Assembly (NCBI RefSeq): GCF_019218885.1
Contig: NZ_JAHUWT010000004.1
Coordinates: 62,001-126,000 of the forward strand
Length of the DNA stretch: 64,000 nucleotides
Direction of reading: 5' to 3'
Source of the DNA: Bordetella sp. BOR01
GTDB lineage: Bacteria > Pseudomonadota > Gammaproteobacteria > Burkholderiales > Burkholderiaceae_B
Below the pieces are notes generated by a model. The model ran no database searches, was not told the DNA's origin, and saw only the letters and a program-made list of their open reading frames with translations. Position numbers and translations under genes: made by a program. Positions 9,034 through 18,124 of this stretch are shown piece by piece (within the stretch, counting starts at the first letter, position 1; the number at the start of each line of letters is the position of its first letter).

Positions 9034-10314
9034 GTGCTGAAAATACCCTACGAACTCTGGATCGGCGCCCGCTACGCGGGCATGGCCCGGATCCGCCAGC
9101 GACGCGGCCGCCGCGATCGTTTCATATCCTTCATTGCCGCCACCTCGATGGCGGGTATTGCGCTGGGCGTGGCGGCCCTGATCGTCGTGCTGTCGGTGAT
9201 GAACGGTTTCCAGAAAGAAGTGCGCGACCGCATGCTGTCGGTGCTGCCGCATATCGAACTGTATATCCCCGGCGCCGTACCCGAACGGGTGCTCGAGCAA
9301 TGGCGGCAGTTCGCCGATGCCGCCGAGCGCAATACGGAAGTCAAGGGCGCGGCGCCATTCGTGGCCGCCCAGGCCATGCTGGCGCGCGGCCAGGCGCTGC
9401 GGGGCGTGCAGGTGCGCGGCATCGATCCGGGTACCGAGGGCCAGGTGTCCGACATTCCCCGCCAGATGAGCAGCGGCAAGCTATCCGACCTGAAGGCGGG
9501 CGGTTTCGGCGTGGTGCTGGGCAGCGACCTGGCCGACGGCCTGGGCGTGCATGTCGGCGACACGCTGCTGATGCTGGCCCCGCAAGGATCGATCAGCCCG
9601 GCGGGCTTCACGCCACGCATGCGGCAGTTCACGGTGGTGGGCACGTTCACGTCCGGCCACTATGAATACGATTCCAGCCTGGCGTTCATCGACGCCCAGG
9701 ACGCAGCGCGGGTATTCCGCGACAGCGGCACCGCCGGCGTGCGCCTGCGCGTGCAAGATATGCAGCGCGCCCCGCAAGTGGCAAGCGAATTGTCCAAGGT
9801 GCTGCCGCCCTATGTCATGGCCAGCGACTGGTCGCGCAACAACCGCACCTGGTTCGCCGCGGTGCAGACTGAAAAACGCATGATGTTCTTGATCCTGGCG
9901 CTGATCGTGGCGGTGGCCGCGTTCAACCTGCTGTCGTCGCTGGTCATGGCCGTGAAAGACAAGCAATCGGATATCGCCATCCTGCGCACGCTGGGGGCCG
10001 GCCCTGGCGAAGTGGCCCGCATCTTCCTGGTGCAGGGCGCACTGATCGGCGTGGTCGGCACCATAGTCGGGGTGCTGGGGGGCATGCTGATTGCCTACAA
10101 CATCCACATCATCGTGCCATTCATCGAAGGCCTGCTGGGCATTCATTTCCTGCCGCGCGAGATCTACTTCATCAGCGAATTGCCGTCGGATCCGCAATCG
10201 GGCGACATCATCACCATCGGCGTGACCTCGCTGGTGCTGTCGCTGCTGGCCACCCTGTATCCAAGCTGGCGCGCATCGCGCCTGCAACCCGCCCAGGTGC
10301 TTCGCCATGACTGA
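9034..10314 (+). CDS. lolC: Lipoprotein-releasing ABC transporter permease LolC/LolE
   Basis: A 426-residue inner-membrane permease of the Lol system, which extracts outer-membrane lipoproteins from the inner membrane and hands them to LolA. The topology is typical: one N-terminal helix (about 31-55, FIAATSMAGIALGVAALIVVLSVM), a large periplasmic domain to about residue 280, then three helices in the C-terminal FtsX-like domain and the end SRLQPAQVLRHD. The start is GTG, followed by LKIPYELWIGARY. Only one permease gene is present beside lolD, so the transporter is probably a LolC/E hybrid homodimer. The 3' end overlaps lolD by 8 bases. Confidence 0.93.
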   Translation: MLKIPYELWIGARYAGMARIRQRRGRRDRFISFIAATSMAGIALGVAALIVVLSVMNGFQKEVRDRMLSVLPHIELYIPGAVPERVLEQWRQFADAAERNTEVKGAAPFVAAQAMLARGQALRGVQVRGIDPGTEGQVSDIPRQMSSGKLSDLKAGGFGVVLGSDLADGLGVHVGDTLLMLAPQGSISPAGFTPRMRQFTVVGTFTSGHYEYDSSLAFIDAQDAARVFRDSGTAGVRLRVQDMQRAPQVASELSKVLPPYVMASDWSRNNRTWFAAVQTEKRMMFLILALIVAVAAFNLLSSLVMAVKDKQSDIAILRTLGAGPGEVARIFLVQGALIGVVGTIVGVLGGMLIAYNIHIIVPFIEGLLGIHFLPREIYFISELPSDPQSGDIITIGVTSLVLSLLATLYPSWRASRLQPAQVLRHD

Positions 10315-11014
10315 CGCTTTGTTGACGCCGGGCAGCGATATTCCGGCCCTGCAGGCCAGCAATCTGGTGAAGGTCTACGACGAAGGCCCGGCGCGCATTC
10401 AGGTGCTCGACGATGTCAGCCTGACCGTCGCCCGCGGCGAGATGGTGGCCATCGTGGGGGCCTCGGGATCGGGCAAGAGCACCTTGCTGCACATCCTGGG
10501 CCTGCTCGACGTGCCCAGCACGGGCACGGTTACCGTGGATGGTGTCGCTGCCGCGGGCCTGTCCGAATCGCAGAAAAGCGCCCTGAGAAACCGCAGCCTG
10601 GGGTTCGTCTACCAATTCCACCATTTGTTGCCCGAATTCTCTGCGCTGGATAACGTTGCCATGCCGCTGATCGTGCGTCGAGAACGCCGCGATACTGCCC
10701 GCGAGGCGGCGCGCAACGTATTGGCCTTGGTGGGCCTGGCCGAGCGCGAAGGCCATTTTCCCGGCCAGTTGTCGGGGGGCGAACGGCAACGGGTGGCACT
10801 GGCGCGTGCGCTGGTGACCCGGCCGGCTTGCGTGCTGGCCGACGAGCCCACAGGCAACCTCGACCGGGGCACGGCGCACAAGATGTTCGAGCTGCTGACC
10901 CAGGTGAACCGTGAATCCGGCACAGCGTTTGCTATCGTGACGCACGATGCCGAACTGGCCGCGCTGGCCAACCGCCAATTGCTGATGGAACGCGGGCAAC
11001 TGGTCTCGGGATAG
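10307..11014 (+). CDS. lolD: Lipoprotein-releasing ABC transporter ATPase LolD
   Basis: A 235-residue cytoplasmic ATPase that powers lipoprotein release with the LolC/E permease. It has the Walker A GASGSGKST, the Q-loop YQFHHLLPEFSALDN, the signature LSGGERQRVALARAL, the Walker B VLADEPTGNLD and the H-loop IVTHD. LolD-specific traits are the FHHLLPEF segment and the short length. It overlaps lolC by 8 bases, which couples translation of the two subunits. Confidence 0.95.
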   Translation: MTDALLTPGSDIPALQASNLVKVYDEGPARIQVLDDVSLTVARGEMVAIVGASGSGKSTLLHILGLLDVPSTGTVTVDGVAAAGLSESQKSALRNRSLGFVYQFHHLLPEFSALDNVAMPLIVRRERRDTAREAARNVLALVGLAEREGHFPGQLSGGERQRVALARALVTRPACVLADEPTGNLDRGTAHKMFELLTQVNRESGTAFAIVTHDAELAALANRQLLMERGQLVSG

Positions 11015-11043
11015 CGCTGGCGCCGCGGCCTGACTGACACGCC

Positions 11044-11844
11044 ATGCTGATCGACACGCACTGCCACCTGGATGCCGCCGAATTCGATGCCGACCGCCTG
11101 GACGTGGCGTGCCAGGCCCAGGCGGCCGGCGTGCGGGCCATTGTGATTCCGGCGATCGAGCGCGGCAATTTCACCGTCGTGCGCGAGCTGGCGCATCGAG
11201 TTGCAGGCGGGGCCTACGCGCTGGGCATACACCCCTTGTATGTCGGGCGTGCGCACGAAAACGACCTGCAGGCATTGCGCGAGGCGGTGGTCGCCGCGCT
11301 GGACGATCCGCGCTTTGTTGCCATAGGCGAGATCGGCCTGGATTTCTTCGTGCCCGCCATCGCCGCGGGCGAACCCCGCGCCCGCCAAGAACGTTTCTAC
11401 GACGCACAGCTTGCCCTGGCGGCCGAATTCGACCTGCCGGTATTGCTGCACGTCAGGCGCTCGCAGGACATCTTGCTCAAGTATCTGCGCCGCCGGCCGG
11501 GCGTGCGTGGCGGCATCGCGCATGCATTCAATGGCAGCGCCCAGCAGGCACAGGCCTTCGTCGAGCGCGGTTTCGCACTGGGCCTGGGGGGCGCCATGAC
11601 CTACCCGCGCGCCCTGCAGATACGCCGTCATGCCACAGGCATTGCACTGGACTGCCTGGTGCTGGAAACCGATGCACCGGATATTCCGCCCGCCTGGCTG
11701 CATCCCCCCATGCGGCGCAACGATCCGGCTCAATTGCCGCGCATTGCGCAAGTGTTGGCCGAATTGCGCGGCGCCGATGCCGCCGAGATCGCCTTGGCCA
11801 CCACCGCAACCGCCCGGCGCGTGTTGCCTCGCCTGGTCGTCTGA
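11044..11844 (+). CDS. TatD-family metal-dependent deoxyribonuclease
   Basis: A 266-residue TIM-barrel hydrolase of the TatD family. The metal-binding signature starts the protein (DTHCHLDAAEFD), followed by GIHPLYV, GEIGLDFF, the HVRRS strand (usually HxR), AHAFNG and the final ETDAPDIPP. Family members are DNases or tRNA/DNA-processing nucleases with divalent metals in the active site. This is a YjjV-like branch rather than TatD proper, judging by the HPLYV and LDFF segments. It follows lolD by 29 bases and may be co-transcribed. Confidence 0.88.
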   Translation: MLIDTHCHLDAAEFDADRLDVACQAQAAGVRAIVIPAIERGNFTVVRELAHRVAGGAYALGIHPLYVGRAHENDLQALREAVVAALDDPRFVAIGEIGLDFFVPAIAAGEPRARQERFYDAQLALAAEFDLPVLLHVRRSQDILLKYLRRRPGVRGGIAHAFNGSAQQAQAFVERGFALGLGGAMTYPRALQIRRHATGIALDCLVLETDAPDIPPAWLHPPMRRNDPAQLPRIAQVLAELRGADAAEIALATTATARRVLPRLVV

Positions 11845-12021
11845 CCCGACTCTTTCATCCCATCTGTTTCTCGTTGCGTCGACTGCTATGGCGCGCCCCG
11901 TACCGGCACAAGCGCGCCAACCTGCGGCTGCCACGCATGGACATTGCCGTTCACCGGACGCCCCCGATGACCCTGCCGCGCCCTACGCTGTGCGCTTTGG
12001 GAGAGCGGCATCGTCGGGCGT

Positions 12022-14448
12022 TTGTTCTTGCTGGGCCTGGTGGCAGGCACGGCCGCCGTGCAACACATGCCGGCGCTGCCGCAGGCGGGCTGGTGGCTGC
12101 CCTGGGCGGCGGCATTGTTGCCAGCCGGCCTGGCCGCATGGCACGGTCGACGGCGCGGCCCGGTCCGGCACTGGGCCGCGACCTGGCTGGGCTTCGGCCT
12201 GGGCGTGGCCTGGGCCGTCTGGCAGGGCCAGGTCCGGCTCGATGACGGGCTGGCATCGAACCACCATGACGTCGTCAGCCGCCTGGCGGTGCGCGTTATC
12301 GATCTGCCGCAGGGCGATGCCAGCCAGTGGCGGTTCATGGCCGAAACCGACGCCCGGCGCCCGGCCGGGATTCCCGAACGGATAGCAGTGTCCTGGCGTG
12401 CGCCGCCCGGGGCCAGCCTGCCCGCGCTGCTGCCGGGCCAGGTGTGGCGCATGGCGCTGGTATTGCGGCATCCGCATGGCGCGCGCAACCCGCATGGATA
12501 TGACGCCGAAGCCCGGCTGTTCGCGCTGGGCATCCGCGCAACCGCCACGGTGCGCGGTGTTCCCGCGCTACTGCGCGACGAGCCCTGGTCGAGTGCCGGC
12601 GTCATCATCGAGCGCATTCGCCACCATGTGCGCAAAGGCATGCGCAAAGCCATGGGCGAGCGTCGCTATGCACCCGTGCTGATCGCGCTTGCCATGGGCG
12701 ACCAAGCCGCCGTGGCCCGCGAAGACTGGCAGATATTCAACCGCAGCGGCATCACGCACCTGGTATCGATCAGCGGTATGCACGTGACACTGATCGCCGG
12801 CCTGGGCGGCGCACTGGCGGCCAGCGCCTGGCGACGGGCTCGCTGGCGCAGCACCGGCCTGCCGGAAATGCTGCCGGCCCAGGTCGTGGGCGCGGCAGCG
12901 GCCCTGGTGGTGGCGTTGCTGTATTGCCTGTTGGCAGGTTGGGGCGTACCGGCGCGCCGCACTTTCTTCATGCTGGCAGTGGTGGCCCTGGCGGCCATCG
13001 CGCGCCTGCCGCTGTGTCCGTCGCGCATCCTGGCCTTGGCCGCGGCCGCCGTGGCGGTGTTCGACCCCTGGGCGGTACTGGCGCCCGGTTTCTGGTTGTC
13101 GTTCGGCGCGGTGGCGATCCTGCTGCGCGCGGCAGCCTCGGCAAGTGCGCCTCATGCATCGCGGCGGCCCGGGTGGCAAGCACGCCTGGGTGGCTTGCTG
13201 CGCGAGTTCGGCCACGTGCAAATGGCCATTACGCTGGGCCTGGTGCCGTTGCTGGCCTACCTGCTGCAACAGGTATCGCTGGCATCGCCGCTGGCCAATG
13301 TTTTTGCGATTCCCATCGTCAGCTTCCTGGTCACGCCGCTGGCATTGCTGTGCGCCGCGTTCGCGGCGGTGCCCGGGCTGGCAATCCTGGCCCAGGTCTG
13401 CGGCATCGCGGGCCATGCCATTTTCGAATGGACGATGGTGCCGGTGGCCTGGATCGGCGCGTCGCGCTGGGCAGTAGTCGATGTGGCCGCCGCGCCATGG
13501 CCCTTGACGGTATTGGCACTGGCGGGCGTGGCCTGGGCCCTGCAGCCACCGGGCTGGCCGGTGCGCGCGGCGGGTTGGTTGTTGATGCTGCCCATGCTGT
13601 GCTGGCGGCCCGACCGGCCGTCAACCGGGCACTGGACGGTCACGGCGCTGGATGTGGGTCAGGGCAGCGCCGTCGTGATCGAAACCGCCACGCAGGCATG
13701 GCTGTTCGATACCGGGCCACGCCACGGCGAGGCCACGGATGCAGGCGCACGCGCCGTGGTGCCTTTCTTGCGCGTCCGCGGCCATAGGCGCCTGGACGGC
13801 CTGGTGGTCTCGCACGCCGACCTGGATCACGCCGGCGGGCTGGCCAGTGTGTTGGCTGCCGTACCCGTCGAATTGGCCTATGCCTCGTTCGACCTGGCGG
13901 GGTTGCTGCGCAGACAGGCCGATCCGGCCGGCGGGACGGCGCTGCCGCCTTTGCCCGCGTCGGTGCGACGTTGCCAGGCCGGACAAGCCTGGCAGGTGGA
14001 TGGCGTGGCATTCCGTTTCCTGCACCCCGCGGCGGGGGCGAATGCAGGCCGCGGGCAGGGCAATGCCCAGAGTTGCGTGTTGCTGCTGCAGGGCCGGTCG
14101 CATGCCGTGCTGCTGCCTGGCGACATCGGCGCGGCGCAGGAACGCTGGCTGGCACCGCACCTGCCGCCCATCGACCTGGTACTGGCGCCGCATCACGGCT
14201 CGGCCACGTCCTCCAGTGCCGATCTGGTGCAAGCCACGGCGGCAGCCCATGTGATTGCGCAGGCCGGCCACCTGAACCGCTTCGGCCATCCCTCGCCGCA
14301 GGTACAGGCACGCTGGCAGCATGCCGGCGCCATGTTCTGGCGCACCGACCGGCACGGGGCCGTCACCGTCGCGTCGAGTCCGGCGGGGCTGGCCGCGACC
14401 GCCCAGGTCGATGCCGCGCGGCGCTACTGGCATCGTGCAAGTCCCTGA
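12022..14448 (+). CDS. comEC: DNA internalization / ComEC-Rec2 competence protein
   Basis: An inner-membrane channel protein for uptake of single-stranded DNA in natural transformation. From about residue 20 it has the DUF4131 soluble domain. A multi-helix Competence domain follows (about 215-500) with HLVSISGMHVTLIAGL and WGVPARRTFFML. The C-terminal metallo-beta-lactamase-like domain starts ALDVGQGSAVVIET and contains SHADLDHAGG and the later LLPGDIG and HHGSATSSS. The visible frame starts at a TTG (808 residues) with no ATG or GTG between it and the in-frame stop at 11968-11970. A GGGAGAG box at 11999-12005 is too far for ideal spacing, so the true N-terminus may be a few codons upstream from a non-standard codon. 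Confidence 0.88.
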   Translation: MFLLGLVAGTAAVQHMPALPQAGWWLPWAAALLPAGLAAWHGRRRGPVRHWAATWLGFGLGVAWAVWQGQVRLDDGLASNHHDVVSRLAVRVIDLPQGDASQWRFMAETDARRPAGIPERIAVSWRAPPGASLPALLPGQVWRMALVLRHPHGARNPHGYDAEARLFALGIRATATVRGVPALLRDEPWSSAGVIIERIRHHVRKGMRKAMGERRYAPVLIALAMGDQAAVAREDWQIFNRSGITHLVSISGMHVTLIAGLGGALAASAWRRARWRSTGLPEMLPAQVVGAAAALVVALLYCLLAGWGVPARRTFFMLAVVALAAIARLPLCPSRILALAAAAVAVFDPWAVLAPGFWLSFGAVAILLRAAASASAPHASRRPGWQARLGGLLREFGHVQMAITLGLVPLLAYLLQQVSLASPLANVFAIPIVSFLVTPLALLCAAFAAVPGLAILAQVCGIAGHAIFEWTMVPVAWIGASRWAVVDVAAAPWPLTVLALAGVAWALQPPGWPVRAAGWLLMLPMLCWRPDRPSTGHWTVTALDVGQGSAVVIETATQAWLFDTGPRHGEATDAGARAVVPFLRVRGHRRLDGLVVSHADLDHAGGLASVLAAVPVELAYASFDLAGLLRRQADPAGGTALPPLPASVRRCQAGQAWQVDGVAFRFLHPAAGANAGRGQGNAQSCVLLLQGRSHAVLLPGDIGAAQERWLAPHLPPIDLVLAPHHGSATSSSADLVQATAAAHVIAQAGHLNRFGHPSPQVQARWQHAGAMFWRTDRHGAVTVASSPAGLAATAQVDAARRYWHRASP

Positions 14449-14463
14449 CTGGGCTGCTATAAG
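14435..14463 (+). promoter_or_regulatory. Possible weak sigma70 promoter before the hydrolase gene
   Basis: TATAAG at 14458-14463 resembles a -10 box. GTGCAA, 17 bases upstream, is only a partial -35. It lies at the very end of comEC and would give a short leader for the alpha/beta hydrolase gene. The call rests on pattern only. Confidence 0.3.
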
Positions 14464-14499
14464 ATGTGGGCTCTTTATCGCGCACCATCCGGAGCCCCC

Positions 14500-15435
14500 A
14501 TGCTGGAACCCCGATTCGATTTCGTCACATGCGCCAGCCCGGCCGGCTTGCACCGCATGGCCTACAGCGAATGGGGCGATCCCGACAACGACAGGGTGCT
14601 GGTGTGCGTGCATGGCCTGACACGCACCGGACGCGATTTCGATGACCTGGCGCGGCGCCTGGCAGGCGATTTCCGCGTGGTCTGCCCCGACGTGGTGGGC
14701 CGCGGCCGGTCCGATTGGCTGTCTGTCCCGGCCTTCTATACCGTGCCGCAGTATGTGTCGGACATGGTGACGCTGATCGCCCGCCTGCGGCCGGCTTCGC
14801 TGGCTTGGGTGGGTACGTCGATGGGCGGGTTGATCGGTCTGGCGCTGGCCGGCGCGGCCACTTACGCGCGCGCGGTGCGCGCCACACAGGCGCATGGCGA
14901 CGCATGGCCGGCCGACCGCGATATACGCCTAAGCCACCTGGTGCTCAATGACGTCGGCCCGCGGCTGGACCCGGCGGCGCTGGGGCGCATCGGCCAGTAT
15001 GTGGGCCAGCCGACCGAATTCGCCTCGTTCGCGCAAGCCGTAGAGGCGGTGCGCCAGGTGTCCGCCTCGTTTGGACCGCATACCGATGCGCAATGGGAAG
15101 CCCTGACGCGCCACGTCTATATCGAGCGCGGCGGCAAATGGACGAAGCACTACGACCTGGGCCTGGCGCTGCCACTGGCGTCGCAGACCGCCGATGCCTA
15201 TTCGGCTGGCGAACAGATACTGTGGCGCGCGTACGAGACCCTGGATTGCCCGGTGCTGATCCTGCGCGGTGCGCAATCCGACCTGCTGACCGAAGCCACG
15301 GCGACAGAGATGCTGGCACGGAACCGCCATGCCCGCCTGGTCGATGTGCCCGGGGTGGGGCACGCGCCCACCCTCATGGACGACGCACAGATCGGGCCGG
15401 TGGCCGATTTCCTGCTGGACCGCCCGGCGGCCTGA
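14500..15435 (+). CDS. Alpha/beta-hydrolase fold protein
   Basis: A 311-residue alpha/beta hydrolase. The oxyanion-hole segment VCVHGLTRTGRDF is at 36-48, the nucleophile elbow VGTSMGG places Ser107, the acid is probably Asp in RGAQSDLL, and the histidine is in VPGVGHAPTL near the end, so the triad is complete. The lid region contains IERGGKWTKHYD. Substrate is unknown; similar proteins are annotated as generic hydrolases or esterases. I prefer the ATG at 14500 over the one at 14464 because GGAG at 14491-14494 gives good spacing. It lies 51 bases after comEC on the same strand. Confidence 0.82.
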   Translation: MLEPRFDFVTCASPAGLHRMAYSEWGDPDNDRVLVCVHGLTRTGRDFDDLARRLAGDFRVVCPDVVGRGRSDWLSVPAFYTVPQYVSDMVTLIARLRPASLAWVGTSMGGLIGLALAGAATYARAVRATQAHGDAWPADRDIRLSHLVLNDVGPRLDPAALGRIGQYVGQPTEFASFAQAVEAVRQVSASFGPHTDAQWEALTRHVYIERGGKWTKHYDLGLALPLASQTADAYSAGEQILWRAYETLDCPVLILRGAQSDLLTEATATEMLARNRHARLVDVPGVGHAPTLMDDAQIGPVADFLLDRPAA

Positions 15436-15478
15436 CGACCACTGCCCCCGTCCGGCGCGACAGCCGTACAATAGGGGC

Positions 15479-16324
15479 ATGCAATCCGCTGCCCTGAACG
15501 TCGATCTGCATTGCCATTCCACCGTGTCCGACGGCGTACTGCCGCCGGCCGAGGTGGCGCGGCGTGCGCACGCCAACGGCGTCGATGTCTGGTCGCTGAC
15601 CGATCATGACGAAGTCGGCGGGCTGGCGCAAGCCGAGGCCGCCGCTCGCGAAGTGGGCATGCGTTTCATCACCGGCACCGAGATCTCGGTGACCTGGGCG
15701 GGCCAAACCGTCCATATCGTGGGCCTGGGCTTCGATGCCGCCAATCCGGCACTGGTGCAGGGCTTGCACGATACGCGGTCCGGGCGGGCCGAGCGCGCAC
15801 GCCGCATGGGCGAGCGCCTGGCCGACATGGGCATGCCGGGAGCCTACGAAGGTGCCTTGCCGTTTGCCGGCAATCCCGAATTGGTCAGCCGTACCCACTT
15901 TGCACGCTATCTGGTGCAGGCCGGTTATTGCCCCGATGTGCAAACCGTTTTCAACAAGTACCTGGGCGACGACTGCCTCGGCCATGTGCCCATGCAGTGG
16001 GCCACGCTGGCCGATGCGGTGGGCTGGATCCGCAACGCCGGCGGGCGAGCCGTGATCGCCCATCCGGGACGCTACAAATACTCGCCGCTGCAGTTCAACG
16101 CGCTGTTCGATGCGTTCCTGCAGTGTGGCGGCGTGGGCATCGAAGTCACCACGGGCAGCCACACGGCCGACGAGGCCCGCCAGTACGCCGGAGTGGCGCG
16201 GCGTTACGGTTTTCTGGCCTCGCGCGGGTCCGATTTCCATAGCCCGCAGGAAAGCCGTGCCGACCTGGGCTCCTTGCCTGCGTTGCCCGACGACCTGAAG
16301 CCGGTCTGGCACGACTGGCTCTGA
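15479..16324 (+). CDS. PHP-domain phosphoesterase, RNase AM / YciV type
   Basis: A 281-residue PHP-fold metal hydrolase. The four PHP motifs are present: HCHSTVSDG (His11, His13, Asp18), TDHDEVGG (42-44), the IAHPGRY region, and SRGSDFH near the C-terminus. The E. coli homologue (YciV, RNase AM) is a 5'-3' exonuclease that trims short RNAs, including 5' ends of rRNA precursors, and also hydrolyses nucleoside 3',5'-bisphosphates. That function is inferred here from the family. TACAAT lies only 6 bases before the ATG, so transcripts could be nearly leaderless, though no good -35 is visible. greB follows after 7 bases. Confidence 0.85.
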   Translation: MQSAALNVDLHCHSTVSDGVLPPAEVARRAHANGVDVWSLTDHDEVGGLAQAEAAAREVGMRFITGTEISVTWAGQTVHIVGLGFDAANPALVQGLHDTRSGRAERARRMGERLADMGMPGAYEGALPFAGNPELVSRTHFARYLVQAGYCPDVQTVFNKYLGDDCLGHVPMQWATLADAVGWIRNAGGRAVIAHPGRYKYSPLQFNALFDAFLQCGGVGIEVTTGSHTADEARQYAGVARRYGFLASRGSDFHSPQESRADLGSLPALPDDLKPVWHDWL

Positions 16325-16331
16325 AATTTCC

Positions 16332-16889
16332 ATGAACAAGGCTTTTGTCAAAGAGTCGGATCGCGACGACGACGATGACCTGCCCGAAGCGCAGGCGCTG
16401 CCGGCCGGCACCCGCAACTACATGACGCCTGCCGGGTACGAGCGCCTGCGCGACGAGCTGACGCAACTGATGAACGTCGAGCGTCCATCGGTGGTGCAGG
16501 TGGTGTCCTGGGCCGCGTCCAACGGCGATCGCTCCGAGAACGGCGACTACCTGTACGGCAAGAAACGCCTGCGCGAAATCGACCGGCGCATGCGCTTCCT
16601 GACCAAGCGGCTGGATATCGCCGAAGTGGTCGACCCGGCGACGCAGCCCAATCGCGACCAGGTGTTCTTCGGGGCCACGGTCACGTACCTGGACACGGCG
16701 GGCGAGACCCACACCGTGACCATCGTGGGGGTCGACGAGGCCGAGCCGCTGGCGGGCAAGATCAGCTGGATCTCACCGGTGGCGCGCGCGCTGATCAAGT
16801 CGCGCGAAGGCGATACCGTGGCGCTGCGTACGCCGGGCGGGGTCGAAGAACTGGATATCCTGGAAGTGCAGTATCCCGGGCAGGGCTGA
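16332..16889 (+). CDS. greB: Transcription elongation factor GreB
   Basis: A 185-residue Gre factor that stimulates the RNA cleavage activity of stalled RNA polymerase. The N-terminal coiled coil contains the catalytic acidic tip NGDRSENGDYLYGKKRLREID, and the C-terminal FKBP-like domain contains VFFGATVTYLD and GKISWISPVARAL. The basic LYGKKR segment and the spacing favour GreB over GreA. An unusual run of aspartates and glutamates (ESDRDDDDDLPE, residues 8-19) precedes the conserved YMTPAGYERL start of the fold. It lies 7 bases after the PHP gene. Confidence 0.92.
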   Translation: MNKAFVKESDRDDDDDLPEAQALPAGTRNYMTPAGYERLRDELTQLMNVERPSVVQVVSWAASNGDRSENGDYLYGKKRLREIDRRMRFLTKRLDIAEVVDPATQPNRDQVFFGATVTYLDTAGETHTVTIVGVDEAEPLAGKISWISPVARALIKSREGDTVALRTPGGVEELDILEVQYPGQG

Positions 16890-16937
16890 CGATGCTCCGG
16901 TGCCTGGCACCGGCCATTCAGTGTTGTCCTGGTCCCC

Positions 16938-16970
16938 AAAAAAACACGGACGCCGATGCCGGCGTCCGTG
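16938..16970 (-). terminator. Rho-independent terminator of the TRAP operon
   Basis: A perfect 10-bp stem, CACGGACGCC with GGCGTCCGTG (16945-16954 and 16961-16970), loop of six bases. On the minus strand it is followed by seven T (A run at 16938-16944). It lies about 70 bases past the stop of the dctP gene, so it ends the dctQMP transcript. Confidence 0.9.
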
Positions 16971-17041
16971 CTGGAGGCGGGGTTCTGGTGCCCACGCCTT
17001 CCGTTGGCGGCTTGCGCCGCCGTTCTCCCCTGGGCTGCTGC

Positions 17042-18070
17042 TTATTTCTTGCGGGCCGCGATCGATTTTTCGGCCAGCTCGACCAGCTCATCGCCGACGC
17101 GCGGCTTCCACTTGTCGTAGACCGGCTTGGTCACTTTCACGAATGCGTCGTGCTGGGCTTCGGTCAGCGAAGTCACGGTAACGCCGTGGCCTTCGATTTC
17201 CTTCAGCAACGATGGGTCTTCCGGGGTGACGCCTTGGCGCGCGATGGCGATTTCGCGCTTGCCGGCTTCCAGCGCGGCTTCGCGCACGATCTTGCGATCG
17301 GCTTCTGACCAGGATTCCCAGACCTCGCGATTCACCACGAACACCAGCGGGTCGGCCACGTAGTTCCATAGCGTCAGGTATTTCTGGGCCACGTCATACA
17401 ACTTGGCGCCGGTGTAGATGGACAGCGGATTCTCTTGTCCATCGACCGCGCCGCTGGCCAGCGCAGGCTGGGCGTCGGCCCAGCTCATCTGGGTGGGGTT
17501 GGCGCCCAGGGCCGTGAAGGTGTCGATGTACAAGGGCGAGCCGACCACGCGCAGCTTCATGCCTTTCAAGTCTTCGGGGGTCGACACCGGCTTGCGCGAA
17601 TTGCTGAGCTGGCGGTAGCCGTTTTCTCCCCAGGCCAGCGGCACCACGCCGGCTTTCTCGATGATCTTGAACATCTCTTTGCCCACCTCGCCCTGCACCA
17701 GCGCGTCGATGGCGGCATAGTCGGGCATCAGGAAGGGCAGCGAAAACAGGTTCAATTGCTTGACCTGTGGCGACCAGTTGATGGTGGAGCCCACGGCCAT
17801 GTCGATCACGCCCTGGCGGATCGCGGTGAACTCGCGCGTCTGGTCGCCTTGCACCAGCGACGTGCCCGGGTACACCTTGATATTGATGCGTCCTTCCGTG
17901 CGCTCGCGCACCAGGTCCGACCATATCTGCGCGCCCTGGCCCCACGGGAAGGTCGTGCCCACCACGATGGAAAGCTTGTATTCCGGCTTGTAGTTCTGTG
18001 CCTGTACCGGCGCCATGGCCAGCGTGGCGGCAGCGCACAGCGCGGCACCGATCAAGTTGTGCAGCTTCAT
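17042..18070 (-). CDS. TRAP transporter substrate-binding protein (DctP family)
   Basis: A 342-residue periplasmic solute-binding protein. A signal peptide is visible at 1-24 (MKLHNLIG then a hydrophobic stretch, ending PVQA before QNY). The mature part shows DctP-family features: TEGRINIKVYPGTSLVQGDQ, IRQGVIDMAVG, FSLPFLM, and LKGMKLRVVGSPLYIDTFTALGANPTQMSWAD, which includes the conserved arginine that binds the substrate carboxylate. The ligand is an organic acid of unknown identity. It is the last gene of the three-gene transporter, 54 bases after dctM, with its own RBS (GAGGAG) and a strong terminator behind it. Confidence 0.9.
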   Translation of the reverse strand: MKLHNLIGAALCAAATLAMAPVQAQNYKPEYKLSIVVGTTFPWGQGAQIWSDLVRERTEGRINIKVYPGTSLVQGDQTREFTAIRQGVIDMAVGSTINWSPQVKQLNLFSLPFLMPDYAAIDALVQGEVGKEMFKIIEKAGVVPLAWGENGYRQLSNSRKPVSTPEDLKGMKLRVVGSPLYIDTFTALGANPTQMSWADAQPALASGAVDGQENPLSIYTGAKLYDVAQKYLTLWNYVADPLVFVVNREVWESWSEADRKIVREAALEAGKREIAIARQGVTPEDPSLLKEIEGHGVTVTSLTEAQHDAFVKVTKPVYDKWKPRVGDELVELAEKSIAARKK

Positions 18071-18124
18071 TGAGTTCTCCTCGCGATATGACGTTGATTG
18101 GTTATGAGAATACGGCCCATCGCC

